A stretch of 64,000 nt of DNA, from NCBI GenBank assembly GCA_019313905.1, contig JAFDAI010000009.1, forward strand, positions 1 to 64,000, read 5' to 3'. Both the position numbers and the translations under genes were made by a program. The notes beneath the pieces were generated by a model. That model had not been told where the DNA came from, searched no databases, and saw nothing but the letters and a program-made list of their open reading frames with translations. Shown piece by piece: positions 35,075-44,047 of the stretch. The stretch's first letter is position 1. Each line of letters starts with the position of its first letter. The DNA comes from Deltaproteobacteria bacterium (GTDB lineage: Bacteria; Desulfobacterota; Syntrophia; Syntrophales; UBA2210).

Positions 35075-35731
35075 ATGAAAGACTCTGATATAACAATAGT
35101 AGTTGAAACCCTCAAAGAAAGCCTCAAAACAGGCAAACTTCCCATAGTTTCCGATCTTGCAGAGAAAAAATCAGATCCTTTCCAGATACTCATTTCCACG
35201 CTACTCAGTCTCAGGACAAAAGACGAGGTTACAGAGGCAGCCACCAGGAGGCTCTTCCTGCTGGCCAGTACCCCTTCGGAGATGCTGAAACTATCCGAAG
35301 ATCAAACAATCAACGCGATTTATCCCGCCGGTTTTTACAGAAACAAGACGAAGACGATACTTCATGTCTGCCGTGAATTGATCGCAAGATACAATTCCCA
35401 TGTTCCCGATAGTATTGAAGAGTTGCTTACACTGAAAGGGGTAGGGAGAAAAACCGCCAATCTGGTTGTCACACTGGGATATGGCGGAGAAGGTATATGT
35501 GTGGACACGCATGTCCACAGGATCTCAAACCGCTTGGGTTATGTGAAAACGAGTACACCCGAAGAAACCGAGTATGCCCTGAGAAAAAAACTCCCTCCGA
35601 TATACTGGATAGATTACAATACTATCATGGTGGCATTCGGAAGGAATATCTGTCGGCCCACCTCGCCAATGTGCAGCAAATGCCCTATTTCGACTCACTG
35701 TCAGAAACAGGGGGTTACAAGAAGCCGTTGA
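35075..35731 (+). CDS. nth: endonuclease III (DNA glycosylase/AP lyase)
   Basis: The 218-residue protein excises oxidised pyrimidines and cuts at the abasic site. It has the helix-hairpin-helix LKGVGRKTAN with the catalytic Lys (about 118-127), the catalytic Asp in VDTHVHR (about 144-150) and the [4Fe-4S] site C-x6-C-x2-C-x5-C at the end (CRPTSPMCSKCPISTHC, about 191-207). Length is normal. It follows fdhE by 54 bases and may be in the same transcript by read-through. Confidence 0.95.
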   Translation: MKDSDITIVVETLKESLKTGKLPIVSDLAEKKSDPFQILISTLLSLRTKDEVTEAATRRLFLLASTPSEMLKLSEDQTINAIYPAGFYRNKTKTILHVCRELIARYNSHVPDSIEELLTLKGVGRKTANLVVTLGYGGEGICVDTHVHRISNRLGYVKTSTPEETEYALRKKLPPIYWIDYNTIMVAFGRNICRPTSPMCSKCPISTHCQKQGVTRSR

Positions 35732-35833
35732 CGATTTTTGGAGGCAATTTTTTATTCCGGTTTTTCTTTTGACACACAGCTATCTTATTTTTATACTGGA
35801 TTTGATACAAAGTGCTGCCCGATTGGAGACTTA

Positions 35834-36406
35834 ATGAAAAAGCTGGCCCTTATCTTCGTCCTGCTCATCATACCACTGCAAACCAGTGCCTATGAAGGTT
35901 TTAATAAGATCGTAAAATATGACAGGTATTTTTCGAAGTATTCCAAACGATATTTTGGCCCCGGTTTTAACTGGCGTTATTTCAAGGCCCAGGCAATTGC
36001 CGAATCGAGACTGAAGGCAAATGCAGAATCGCATGTTGGAGCCCTAGGCATTATGCAGATTATGCCTCGGACATTCAAGGATATCGCCAGGAAAAATCCC
36101 AATGTCCAGGGCGGGCTCACACGCCCTCGCTGGAACATAGCGGCAGGTATCTGTTACGATAGAGTGCTCTGGAAGGAATGGAAGGCCAAGCGTCCATTCC
36201 AGGATCGGATAAATTTCATGTTTGGCTCCTACAACGCCGGCAAGGGCAACATAATCAAGGCTCAACGAATTGCCAGCAAACAATCTCTGAACGAAAATCT
36301 GTGGAAATCCATAGAGCAGACCTTGCCGAAGGTTACAGGGAAAAGTAGCGGTGAAACAATTGGGTACATCAGAAAGATCAACAAAATCAAGGAGGTTTTG
36401 AAATAA
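35834..36406 (+). CDS. exported lytic transglycosylase (SLT domain)
   Basis: This small protein (190 residues) has a clear signal peptide (MKKLALIFVLLIIPLQTSA) and an SLT/lysozyme-like domain with the catalytic Glu in AIAESRLKANAESHVGALG and the following IMQIMP motif; the FGSYNAGKGNI segment completes the fold. It cuts peptidoglycan between MurNAc and GlcNAc. I chose ATG 35834 with GGAG upstream; the track's start at 35738 would bury the signal peptide. Its stop overlaps the start of the DUF350 gene by one base (TAATG). Confidence 0.9.
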   Translation: MKKLALIFVLLIIPLQTSAYEGFNKIVKYDRYFSKYSKRYFGPGFNWRYFKAQAIAESRLKANAESHVGALGIMQIMPRTFKDIARKNPNVQGGLTRPRWNIAAGICYDRVLWKEWKAKRPFQDRINFMFGSYNAGKGNIIKAQRIASKQSLNENLWKSIEQTLPKVTGKSSGETIGYIRKINKIKEVLK

Positions 36407-36630
36407 TGGACATCTCCATAATGGTATTAAACATCGGTTATGCAATATTCGGGGCTACACTCACTATGGTATGTATGGTGATAGGCTACAAAATATTCGA
36501 CAAGATAACACCTTTTGACACATCCCGGGAACTGGCGGAAAAAAACATAGCCGTCGGGATTGTTGTGGGATCTGTTTTTATCGGGTTGGGTATTGCGGTA
36601 GGGCTTGTTATTGGAATGGGACTCAATTGA
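36406..36630 (+). CDS. small DUF350-type membrane protein
   Basis: This 74-residue protein has two strongly hydrophobic segments (about 6-27 and 48-70) around a short polar loop with FDKITPFDTSRELAEKN and AVGIVVGSVFIGLGIAV, a pattern of the DUF350 family, single-unit form. Function is unknown. It is translationally coupled to the lytic transglycosylase gene (overlap of one base, GGAGG upstream), suggesting a cell-envelope role. Confidence 0.7.
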   Translation: MDISIMVLNIGYAIFGATLTMVCMVIGYKIFDKITPFDTSRELAEKNIAVGIVVGSVFIGLGIAVGLVIGMGLN

Positions 36631-36638
36631 CAATCGAC

Positions 36639-36790
36639 AGGTTGAGACCTTTGCAGAATGTTCAATTTTGTTCAAGTTCAAGGAAGGTTAAAATTTTAAC
36701 CACAGGAATATATTGGATATTCCGAGAATTAAAATTTGAGACTGACGCAGAAATCGGTCAAAAGGGGACGTTATGCAAAGATCTCAGGTT
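36639..36790. mobile_element. 142-bp MITE with terminal inverted repeats and 5-bp target duplication
   Basis: Terminal repeats GAGACCTTTGCA (36644-36655) and TGCAAAGATCTC (36774-36785) match at 11 of 12 positions, and both sides carry the direct repeat AGGTT (36639-36643 and 36786-36790), the mark of transposition. The inside has no coding capacity and includes the palindrome GTTAAAATTTTAAC. It lies just after the DUF350 stop. Its internal sequence resembles the repeat at 55.4 kb. The parent transposase is not in the window. Confidence 0.75.
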
Positions 36791-36856
36791 GTCTCGCGTA
36801 ACTGGTTCTCCCACCAGGGTGACCGTGAAAGATCCAGATCGTCGGCAGGCACAGAT

Positions 36857-37168
36857 CTATAGCTTTACATTCTGAACATTTTCACCAAGATAGTATCTAC
36901 CGTCGTCAGTCACACAGATTATCTCTTTCTGAATCAAGTGCTGCAAGGCCTGCGGTTTATAGTCTCTCGCGCCGAAGTGGAGAAGACCCTTTTTTTGGGC
37001 ATAGGGGAGGGAAACAGCAGACTCGGGATCGCATGCCTTCCTGTCCTGAAGGTCTTTGGTGATTGTCAGGCACGCACGTTTTGTTTTCCACACAACACCA
37101 ATTTGTGTCAGAACACAGGCAGCTATAAGAATAACAACACATATAATAATATTCATGGGATTATCCAT
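36857..37168 (-). CDS. hypothetical small membrane protein
   Basis: This 103-residue ORF has an N-terminal hydrophobic segment (about residues 6-25, IIICVVILIAACVLTQIGVV) followed by a charged soluble part. The last 45 residues (PQALQHLIQKEIICVTDDGRYYLGE) resemble a small winged-helix-like unit often seen after a membrane anchor. I do not recognise a family. It lies 42 bases before (on its strand, upstream of nothing and downstream of the CysK-CysRS gene) and would be transcribed after that gene. Confidence 0.5.
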   Translation of the reverse strand: MDNPMNIIICVVILIAACVLTQIGVVWKTKRACLTITKDLQDRKACDPESAVSLPYAQKKGLLHFGARDYKPQALQHLIQKEIICVTDDGRYYLGENVQNVKL

Positions 37169-37210
37169 TCAAGGTGGTGTTTAAGAAAGAATTCTTCCCT
37201 TTGAAGCTTC

Positions 37211-39523
37211 CTATTTCAATGTCCAGATCATACCCTCCGGTGTATCGTGAACGATTATCCCCATCGCCGAAAGTTCTTTCCTCAGGTGGTCGGATTTTTC
37301 CCAGTCACCGTCTGTCCTGGCCTTTTTTCTTTCTTCCATCAGCCTTGTGACATCTCCGCCAAGCGTTTCCTCCTCGAAATTCATTATGTGAAGGATGGAA
37401 TTTATTCCTTTCATGGTGTCGAGGATCATGTCTCTTTGCTTTATGTTAAGCTGTTTTCCGGTCAGAGAAATATTTATCTTTCTGACAAATTCGAACACGC
37501 AGGCAAGGGCTTCAGAGATATTGAAGTCGTCATCCATCGCTTCAGCAAATCCCTTCCTGATGTCATAGATAAGCTGATCCACATCCGCGTGTCCGTCTCC
37601 TGGAATGAAGCGTATCAATCTCTGTATAAAGTTATTCAGCCTTTTAATTGTGTTGCATGCGGTATCCAGTGCGCCGAATGAAAAACTCAGTGGTTTTCTG
37701 TAGTGAGAGCTGAGGAGAAAATACCTGATTTCTCTTCCGGAGTATCCCCTTGCTTCTAGATCGCTCACCGTGAAAAAATTGTTTGTGGACCGGGACATTT
37801 TCTTGCCTTCCATCATGACAAGTTCGGAGGCAAGCCAATAGTTTGCGGGCCTTTTCCCGGTAGCAGCCTTTCCTATCGCCATGACGTTCTCACAGTGCGG
37901 GAAGATGATATCGGATCCACTTATGTAGATGTCAAAGGTTTCTGCCAAGTATCCCATGGCCAGAGCCGCACATTCAAGGTGCCAGCCTGGCCTTACATTT
38001 CCCCACCTGGTCTTGAAATATATACCCTTTTTTAACTCCGTTAGAGTCGATCTCTTTAAGAGGGTAAAGTCCACGGGACTGTCCTTTTCATAATTATCCC
38101 GGTCCACTGTGCTTGAATGCCTTACATTTGCCAGATCTATATTTGATAAGAGTCCGTAGTCGTCGAGCCGCGATATGTCGAAATAGACGGATCTCAATTT
38201 CTCGTAGGCATAGCCCTTTTCCACGAGTTTTCCCACCAGCTTTATCATTGAATCGACGTTCTCACTCGCTGTCGGGTAGGTATTACTGTCATGAGTGATA
38301 TCAAGTTTATCCAGGTCACAGAAGAATGTTTCTGTGTGTCCCTTTGTAAATTTCCTGACATCTATACCGGCTCTGTCGGCGCCATTTATAGACCTGTCGG
38401 CCAGGTCTATGATGTTGGAGACGTGATTAACCTTGTATCCTTTGAATTCCAAGTACCTGGATATCATATCCGACACAACAAAGCGTCGGTAGGTTCCTAT
38501 GTGAGGAACATCGTGCACGGTCGGGCCGCATGAATGTATGAGAATCTGAGCGGTGTCTATTGGCCTGAAAGGTTCTTTGTTCCTAGTGAGCGTGTTGTAC
38601 AGGCAAAGCGAGGTCTCCGCCCTGTCTGCGAAGAGTGCTGTACTGAGATATCGCTCTCCGCTGTCCGGGAAGATTACCACAATCAATCCTTCTTTCATCC
38701 CCCTAGCCTTTTCTACAGCCACGTGCATCGCCGCGCCGGAACTCATACCTGCCAGAATTCCTTCCTCCCTCGTGAGTCTTCTTGCCATTTCGAAGGCGTC
38801 GTCATCCAGTATGTTGATTTTTTCATCTAAGCGTCTCCTGTCAAAGATGCCCGGCCGGTATGACTCCTTCATGTTTTTAAGACCCTGTATCTTGTGGTGA
38901 AGGTATGGTTCTACGCCTATAATTCTGATGTTTTCATTATATTCCTTGAGTTTTTTGGAGACACCCATGGCGGTGCCGCATGTGCCCAGTGCAGTCACTA
39001 CCATTGTTATCTTCTTATCTGTTTGATGCCAGATTTCCTCCGCCGTGCCACAATAATGGGCCATTACGTTGTCTTCGCTGTTGAACTGATCGGTGGCGAA
39101 GTACTTTTCCGGATTCTTGCGCAGCATATCGTACGCCACTTCTATCGCGCCATCAGTTCCGAGATTAGCCGGCGTTAAACACAACTGCGCCCCCATGGCC
39201 TTCAGTATCTTCTTTCTTTCTTCGCTGGCCGATTCAGGCATGGTCAGGATAAGGCTGTATCCCTTTACCGCCGCCACCAGGGCGAGGCCTATGCCGGTGT
39301 TTCCGCTTGTGGCTTCCAGAACAGTCTTTTCAGTGGTAAGCAATCCTCTTTCCTCGGCCTTTTCTATCATATAGAGAGCGGTTCTGTCTTTTATCGAACC
39401 ACCAGGGTTGAATCCCTCTAACTTCGCATATATTCTGACTTTTTTATTGGGATTAAGGTTTCGGATCTCCACGATGGGAGTGTTGCCGATCAAATCCAGG
39501 ATATTATCGTGATTTTTTTTCAT
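37211..39523 (-). CDS. cysteine synthase / cysteinyl-tRNA synthetase fusion protein
   Basis: This 770-residue ORF joins two enzymes of cysteine use. Residues 1-300 are a PLP-dependent O-acetylserine sulfhydrylase: GNTPIVEI, the PLP lysine in GGSIKDR (K45) and TSGNTG. Residues from about 312 are a class I cysteinyl-tRNA synthetase: CGPTVHD with HIGTYR (HIGH-type), WHLECAA, a FPHCEN segment and KMSRS. Cysteine made by the first half could pass to the second. In E. coli CysRS zinc is held by C28, C209, H234 and E238; here Cys, Cys and His remain, but the Glu appears replaced by Val (HCENV for HHENE) and the second His by Cys. The last 100 residues follow the usual anticodon-binding fold. Confidence 0.9.
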   Translation of the reverse strand: MKKNHDNILDLIGNTPIVEIRNLNPNKKVRIYAKLEGFNPGGSIKDRTALYMIEKAEERGLLTTEKTVLEATSGNTGIGLALVAAVKGYSLILTMPESASEERKKILKAMGAQLCLTPANLGTDGAIEVAYDMLRKNPEKYFATDQFNSEDNVMAHYCGTAEEIWHQTDKKITMVVTALGTCGTAMGVSKKLKEYNENIRIIGVEPYLHHKIQGLKNMKESYRPGIFDRRRLDEKINILDDDAFEMARRLTREEGILAGMSSGAAMHVAVEKARGMKEGLIVVIFPDSGERYLSTALFADRAETSLCLYNTLTRNKEPFRPIDTAQILIHSCGPTVHDVPHIGTYRRFVVSDMISRYLEFKGYKVNHVSNIIDLADRSINGADRAGIDVRKFTKGHTETFFCDLDKLDITHDSNTYPTASENVDSMIKLVGKLVEKGYAYEKLRSVYFDISRLDDYGLLSNIDLANVRHSSTVDRDNYEKDSPVDFTLLKRSTLTELKKGIYFKTRWGNVRPGWHLECAALAMGYLAETFDIYISGSDIIFPHCENVMAIGKAATGKRPANYWLASELVMMEGKKMSRSTNNFFTVSDLEARGYSGREIRYFLLSSHYRKPLSFSFGALDTACNTIKRLNNFIQRLIRFIPGDGHADVDQLIYDIRKGFAEAMDDDFNISEALACVFEFVRKINISLTGKQLNIKQRDMILDTMKGINSILHIMNFEEETLGGDVTRLMEERKKARTDGDWEKSDHLRKELSAMGIIVHDTPEGMIWTLK

Positions 39524-39554
39524 TGATTAAAGAATTGGCTTTAATACTGGTGGT

Positions 39555-39579
39555 TCTTCTCCAATTTAGTTGGAGAAGA
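39555..39579. other. intergenic hairpin CTTCTCCAA-TTTAG-TTGGAGAAG
   Basis: A nine- to ten-pair perfect inverted repeat lies between the DUF1178 stop and the fusion-gene start. There is no adjacent T-run on either strand, so a role as transcription terminator is unsure; it may be an operator or an RNA hairpin in the leader of the CysK-CysRS gene. A second, looser repeat (TTGTAG / CTACAA) lies at about 39616-39652. Confidence 0.35.
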
Positions 39580-39677
39580 GAGTTCAAGGATTCCAGGGGT
39601 CACACCTGATTAATTGTAGATAACGCACTTATTTTGCCTTAATTAACTACAACTAATCGTGAGATGATCCATACTGG

Positions 39678-40091
39678 TTAACTGTCGAATTTCGGTATGG
39701 GAATCTTTACGAATGGGACACCTTCTTCTCTGAGGGTATCCTCTTCGCTCTTTGTTACGGTTCCCTTTATATTCCTGCTGTCTTCCTCGCCAATATGTAT
39801 CTTAAGTGCAACTTCAGCAAATTTGCCGCCCACATCTTCAAATGTCTTGTCCATATATTCATTGAACATCCGGAGCGCTTTTACAGGAGATAGCTTTTTG
39901 TTATTCTCATTCAATCTCCCGGCGTCCTTTCCCATAACCGTGATAGAGGAAGGCACTATCTCTATGTTTGAGCTTCCGCACACCGGACATGCGACGAGCT
40001 TTTTCTCTTTCTGCGCCTCAAAGGCTGTGCGGTCGTTGAACCAGCCTTCAAATATGTGACTTCTTTCACACTTAAGGTCGTATATTATCAC
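39678..40091 (-). CDS. DUF1178 family zinc-ribbon protein
   Basis: The protein (137 residues) starts MIIYDLKCERSHIFEGWF, the usual DUF1178 opening, has a zinc-ribbon pair (C in DLKCERSH and CPVCGSSN at about 36) and the conserved C-terminal part ending in VPFVKIP. Function is unknown. I use GTG 40091, where the family begins, rather than the track's ATG 40160, because AGAGGAAT lies about ten bases before it. It is divergent from the tRNA-Pro gene. Confidence 0.8.
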   Translation of the reverse strand: MIIYDLKCERSHIFEGWFNDRTAFEAQKEKKLVACPVCGSSNIEIVPSSITVMGKDAGRLNENNKKLSPVKALRMFNEYMDKTFEDVGGKFAEVALKIHIGEEDSRNIKGTVTKSEEDTLREEGVPFVKIPIPKFDS

Positions 40092-40246
40092 TCCGCCTAT
40101 TCCTCTCTTCCTGTACGCCTGCCACGGTTCCTCGATATCATGAATTTTTGTCTGAAACAAGTTGTGGTACTATTTTAGCGAATGTTCCGGCATTTTTCAT
40201 TTTTTTATGGACATTTATGGGTAAATTATATAGTCAGAGATTCTGT

Positions 40247-40323
40247 CGGGATGTGGCCCAGTCTGGTAGGGCACTGCGTTCGGGACGCAGGGGTCGCGCG
40301 TTCAAATCGCGCCATCCCGACCA
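40247..40323 (+). tRNA. tRNA-Pro (CGG anticodon)
   Basis: The 77-base gene folds into a full cloverleaf: acceptor CGGGATG / CATCCCG, anticodon arm CTGCG-TTCGGGA-CGCAG with anticodon CGG, T-arm GCGCG-TTCAAAT-CGCGC, discriminator A and encoded CCA (40321-40323). It lies between the divergent DUF1178 and pilC-side genes; a TATATA at about 40229 may be its -10 element. Confidence 0.97.
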
Positions 40324-40342
40324 TTTTAAAAACCTTATTGTT

Positions 40343-41551
40343 CTATCCGATGGCGCCCGCCATGGAAAAGATTGGAAGATAAAGGGCTATTATCATCCCT
40401 CCCACAATCCCGCCCAGAAATACCAGCATTATGGGTTCAAGTAATGAGGTCATAGCGTCAACCGCCGTGTCAACCTCGGAATCGTAAAAATCGGCGATCT
40501 TCTCCAGCATGGCATCAAGGGCGCCTGTGTTTTCACCGACTGATATCATGGAAACAACCATGGAAGGGAATATTCCTGATTCCGATAGGGGTTCCGCTAT
40601 TGTCTTGCCCTCGCTTATACTCTTCCTGGTGTCCATCAGGGCATTCTCAACAACCTTGTTGCCCGCTGTTTTGCTTACAATTTCAAGTCCGTCAAGTATC
40701 GGAACGCCACTGCTCATCATGGTGGAAAGGGTTCTTGAGAATTTTGCCACGGCAACCTTTCTGAGCAGCATACCAAAAATGGGCAGCTTGAGTACCGTGC
40801 GATCTATCCGGAGTCTCCCACCTTTAGTCCCGTGATATTTTCTGAAGATGAAGACGACAACGACGATAAAACCTATTATGTATAAGATATTGTTCTGGAC
40901 AAAGCGACTGATGTCTACGAGAAACTGTGTGGGAGCCGGCAACGCCGATCCCATACTTGAAAACAAATCATCAAAGACGGGAACTACCTTATACAAGAGC
41001 AGAATGACAACCGCTATGGCAATCACGAGAACGCTGATCGGGTAGGTCATGGCCCCTTTCACCTTTCTTTTCAGATTCATTGCCTTCTCCATGTATGCGG
41101 ACAGACGATTGAGGATTACATCCAGGATGCCACCCGCCTCGCCGGCAGCGACCAGATTTATGAAAAGATCATTGAATACATCCGGATGTTTTTTCAGGGC
41201 TTCCGAGAGAGAGCTTCCGCCCTCGATATCCTCTTTTATTGATTTGATAATCTTTGCAAAGGTTTTGTTCTGTTCCTCTTCACCCAACAGCTCCAGGCAT
41301 TGGATGATGGGTAGTCCGGCATTGATCATGGTGGCAAACTGGCGCGCGAATACCACTATATCCTTTTCCCTGACCCTTTGTCGCAGAAAGGGGATGTTTT
41401 CGAAGAGATCCTTAGGCTTTTTCTTTATGCTCCCGGGCCTGATGCGCTGGCGACGCAACTGGATTCTCACGGCGCTTTCATCAGGGGCCTCCATTTCACC
41501 CTTTTTGATTTCGCCCTTTTTTGTCGTGCCCTCCCACAGGTATACAGGCAT
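40343..41551 (-). CDS. pilC: type IV pilus/type II secretion inner-membrane platform protein PilC/GspF
   Basis: The 402-residue protein has two T2SF domains with the usual [19 protein letters not shown] opening of the first and a comparable [20 protein letters not shown] in the second, and three main transmembrane segments. It anchors the pilus motor in the inner membrane. ATG 41551 follows GGAGAAAAGGGGG; the longer track start overlaps rlmB. It is isolated from other pilus genes here (no PilB, PilT or PilM in the window), lies two bases after rlmB, and ends next to the tRNA-Pro gene. Confidence 0.9.
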   Translation of the reverse strand: MPVYLWEGTTKKGEIKKGEMEAPDESAVRIQLRRQRIRPGSIKKKPKDLFENIPFLRQRVREKDIVVFARQFATMINAGLPIIQCLELLGEEEQNKTFAKIIKSIKEDIEGGSSLSEALKKHPDVFNDLFINLVAAGEAGGILDVILNRLSAYMEKAMNLKRKVKGAMTYPISVLVIAIAVVILLLYKVVPVFDDLFSSMGSALPAPTQFLVDISRFVQNNILYIIGFIVVVVFIFRKYHGTKGGRLRIDRTVLKLPIFGMLLRKVAVAKFSRTLSTMMSSGVPILDGLEIVSKTAGNKVVENALMDTRKSISEGKTIAEPLSESGIFPSMVVSMISVGENTGALDAMLEKIADFYDSEVDTAVDAMTSLLEPIMLVFLGGIVGGMIIALYLPIFSMAGAIG

Positions 41552-41553
41552 TT

Positions 41554-42306
41554 TTACCCCCTTTTCTCCTGAACTTTCAGGGAATTCCAATTACGAGTCA
41601 TTTCATATAGAATAATGCCTCCGGATACGGATACATTCAAAGAATCGACGATAGCCGTCATAGGTATTGAGACCAGAAAATCACATTTTTTCCTGACAAG
41701 TGGTCTTATTCCCTTGCCCTCACTTCCCATTACAAGACCCATGTGAGTGCTATAGTCATGGGAATGCAGGTTCTTTCCGCGTGTGGCATCGGCACCGTAT
41801 ATCCAGAAACCCTCTTTTTTCAGGTTATCAATTGCCCTTGATATATTTACCACCTTGGCAACCGGAAGGTGCATGGCCGCTCCCGCTGAAGCTTTGATTA
41901 CAGCGGGTGTGATAGGTGCAGCGCGGTTTTCAGGGATAATAACGCCGGAGGCGCCAAAACAGAGAGCTGTTCTTATGAGCGAACCAAGGTTCTGGGGATC
42001 TGTGATACCGTCAAGTATAAGAATTAAAGCGTTTTTCCGGGATTTACAATCGGTCAGGACTTCATCCATGCCGGCATACCGATATTCCCCACATATACAG
42101 ATAACACCCTGATGATGGCTGGTGCCGACGGTGGCATTCAGATGCTCTCTGTCTCTGAAGACTACAGGTATCTTCCTCCGGGCTGTAATTTCCAATATCT
42201 CCCGGACACCGTCCTGTTTTCCCCCTTTAAGTAAGATAACCTTCTCTATTTTTCCGCTGGCCCTGAGGGTTTCAACAACCGGATGAATCCCATAGATTAT
42301 CTGCAT
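41554..42306 (-). CDS. rlmB: 23S rRNA 2'-O-methyltransferase RlmB (SpoU/TrmH family)
   Basis: The protein (250 residues) has an L30e-like N-terminal substrate-binding part (MQIIYGIHPVVETLRASGKI) and a SPOUT methyltransferase domain with LDGITDPQNLGSLIRTA (motif 1 Arg), VMGSEGKGIRPLV (motif 2) and PMTAIVDSLNVSVSGGI (motif 3 knot). RlmB methylates G2251 of 23S rRNA. Start ATG 42306 fits the family and has AGAGG upstream; the track ORF start at 42399 is too long. Confidence 0.9.
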   Translation of the reverse strand: MQIIYGIHPVVETLRASGKIEKVILLKGGKQDGVREILEITARRKIPVVFRDREHLNATVGTSHHQGVICICGEYRYAGMDEVLTDCKSRKNALILILDGITDPQNLGSLIRTALCFGASGVIIPENRAAPITPAVIKASAGAAMHLPVAKVVNISRAIDNLKKEGFWIYGADATRGKNLHSHDYSTHMGLVMGSEGKGIRPLVRKKCDFLVSIPMTAIVDSLNVSVSGGIILYEMTRNWNSLKVQEKRG

Positions 42307-42337
42307 TGTTTTGCCTCTGGCCAGACCTTGGAAATCC

Positions 42338-43102
42338 TTAATTAGCGAGCCCCTTGGAAATTTCTTCGGTGATCCTGTCCGCGACAGCCACGGGATCATC
42401 AGCCAGTCTTATTGGCCTGCCCACCACGATGTAATCCGCACCCATTGTGATGGCGTCCCTCGGAGTCAATACCCTTTTCTGGTCGTCGCCTGCCACTTTA
42501 CTGCCCAGTCTTATACCCGGGGTTACGATGATAAAGTCTTTTCCGCATGCCTCCCGTATCGGGATTACATCCTGGGCGGATGCCACAACTCCGGAGACAC
42601 CTGCTTTTCTGGCTGACACTGCAAGTTTCAGGGCAAGTTCTCTGGTAGAACATTTGAACCCCATCTCTTCAAGATTCGAATCATCCAGACTTGTAAGGAC
42701 AGTTACCGCGAGTAGCACCGGTGGGACAATACCCATAACTCTCGCAGTGTTATTGACAGAATCTACCGCCCGCTCCATCATCTCACTTCCCCCAAGTGCG
42801 TGTATATTGAGCATGGAAATGCCCAGTTTTACCGCAACCTCAGAGGCCATTGCGACGGTGTTTGGAATGTCATGAAACTTCAGATCGAGGAAGATATTTC
42901 CACCCTTCTCTATTATCCTTGAGACGACAGAAGGACCGAAATGGGTGAATGCTTCCTTCCCTATCTTAAACATTCCCACATGATCCTTCAAAAGATCGGC
43001 CCATTTTATGGCCTCATCCATATCTTCTCCCAGATCAAGGGCGAATATCAGTTTGCCTCGGCTGTTTCTATTTGGTGCTTGCATCTTCGGTAATATCCGC
43101 AC
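42338..43102 (-). CDS. pyrF: orotidine 5'-phosphate decarboxylase
   Basis: The 254-residue TIM-barrel enzyme makes UMP from OMP. It has FALDL at the first strand, the catalytic DLKFHDIPNTV block (about residues 73-83) and TPGIR (about 190) with GADYIVVGRPI (about 213-223) as phosphate-binding elements. It overlaps the end of rpoZ; GTG 43102 or ATG 43084 could be the start, neither with a strong ribosome site, so translation may be coupled to rpoZ. Confidence 0.93.
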   Translation of the reverse strand: MRILPKMQAPNRNSRGKLIFALDLGEDMDEAIKWADLLKDHVGMFKIGKEAFTHFGPSVVSRIIEKGGNIFLDLKFHDIPNTVAMASEVAVKLGISMLNIHALGGSEMMERAVDSVNNTARVMGIVPPVLLAVTVLTSLDDSNLEEMGFKCSTRELALKLAVSARKAGVSGVVASAQDVIPIREACGKDFIIVTPGIRLGSKVAGDDQKRVLTPRDAITMGADYIVVGRPIRLADDPVAVADRITEEISKGLAN

Positions 43103-43346
43103 TGCTCTCTATAAACTCAGTGATTTCAACATCTGCTGACTTGGCATTGAGAATCTCAGGATGAGAGTATTGCACCTTCTCTTCCGCTATTTCCCTCAAA
43201 GCGGTAACGATTTCCCGATTGTTTTTCTTCTCGCTGAGGGGATTCGATCCCCTGAGTAATTGCTTTGCCCTTTGAGTGGTAAGGTGTGTCAGGGCAAATC
43301 TGTTTTTTGCTTTTTTTAAAGAATCCTCTACGGTAACTCTTGCCAT
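43068..43346 (-). CDS. rpoZ: RNA polymerase omega subunit
   Basis: The 92-residue protein has the RpoZ pattern: MARVTVEDSLKK start, RFALTHLTTQRAKQLLRGS (quoted in part) and NREIVTALREIAEEKV. It helps assemble RNA polymerase and binds ppGpp in many proteobacteria. It lies four bases after gmk, the standard gmk-rpoZ order. Confidence 0.93.
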   Translation of the reverse strand: MARVTVEDSLKKAKNRFALTHLTTQRAKQLLRGSNPLSEKKNNREIVTALREIAEEKVQYSHPEILNAKSADVEITEFIESSADITEDASTK

Positions 43347-43349
43347 GCG

Positions 43350-43979
43350 TTATATACCTCCGGTTATTGAATAAAAATCGTTTATCCCGGCTTGCAGCCG
43401 GGACCTCCTGTTCTTCTCCGCTATATATATAGATCTCATTATATCAACAGAATTATTTAGTATATCATTAAATATTACATAATCATACCGTTCATTTTCT
43501 CTTACCTCTTCCATAACCCTGTCGAAACGCATCTTTATAACATCATTGGTCTCTGAGCCGCGTTCCTTCAATCTCTCCTTCAAAATTTCTACGGATGGAG
43601 GCATGATGAAAACAAACACACCTTCGGGATACATTGACTTTACATTACCGGCCCCTTTGATATCTATATCCAGTATTACGTCATGACCCTTTCCAGTCAG
43701 GTCTTCTATCTCCTTTTTTAACGTGCCGTAAAAATGGCCGTAGATTTCTTCCCACTCTACAAACTCGCCCTTCCCTATCCTGTTCTTGAATTCCTCCGCG
43801 GAGATAAAGTGATAATCTCTCCCATCTTTTTCACCTTTCCGTGGAGGACGTGTAGTGCAGGACACGGAAAAATACAGATCGGGGAATTCATCCAGAAGCC
43901 TTCTGCATATAGTGGTTTTGCCTGCGCCTGAAGGGGCGGAGATGACAATAAGAAGTCCTTGTGTGTTCGCATGTTTCAT
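43350..43979 (-). CDS. gmk: guanylate kinase
   Basis: The 209-residue enzyme phosphorylates GMP to GDP. It has the P-loop APSGAGKTT, the GMP-binding SCTTRPPRKGEKDGRDY (quoted in part: TTRPPRKGEKDG) and YGHFYGTLKKEIED. ATG 43979 follows AAGG at usable spacing; the track's TTG nine bases upstream is less likely. It belongs to the yicC-gmk-rpoZ-pyrF leftward run. Confidence 0.95.
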   Translation of the reverse strand: MKHANTQGLLIVISAPSGAGKTTICRRLLDEFPDLYFSVSCTTRPPRKGEKDGRDYHFISAEEFKNRIGKGEFVEWEEIYGHFYGTLKKEIEDLTGKGHDVILDIDIKGAGNVKSMYPEGVFVFIMPPSVEILKERLKERGSETNDVIKMRFDRVMEEVRENERYDYVIFNDILNNSVDIMRSIYIAEKNRRSRLQAGINDFYSITGGI

Positions 43980-44047
43980 GATGTCCAAACCTTGATGATT
44001 ACATTATCTTATCTCTTACTCTGACTCGAAACCCGAAACCGTACCCT

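Noticed and set aside
39524-39677. T-box riboswitch before the CysK-CysRS gene
   Set aside because: No T-box core sequence; only simple inverted repeats in a Gram-negative context.
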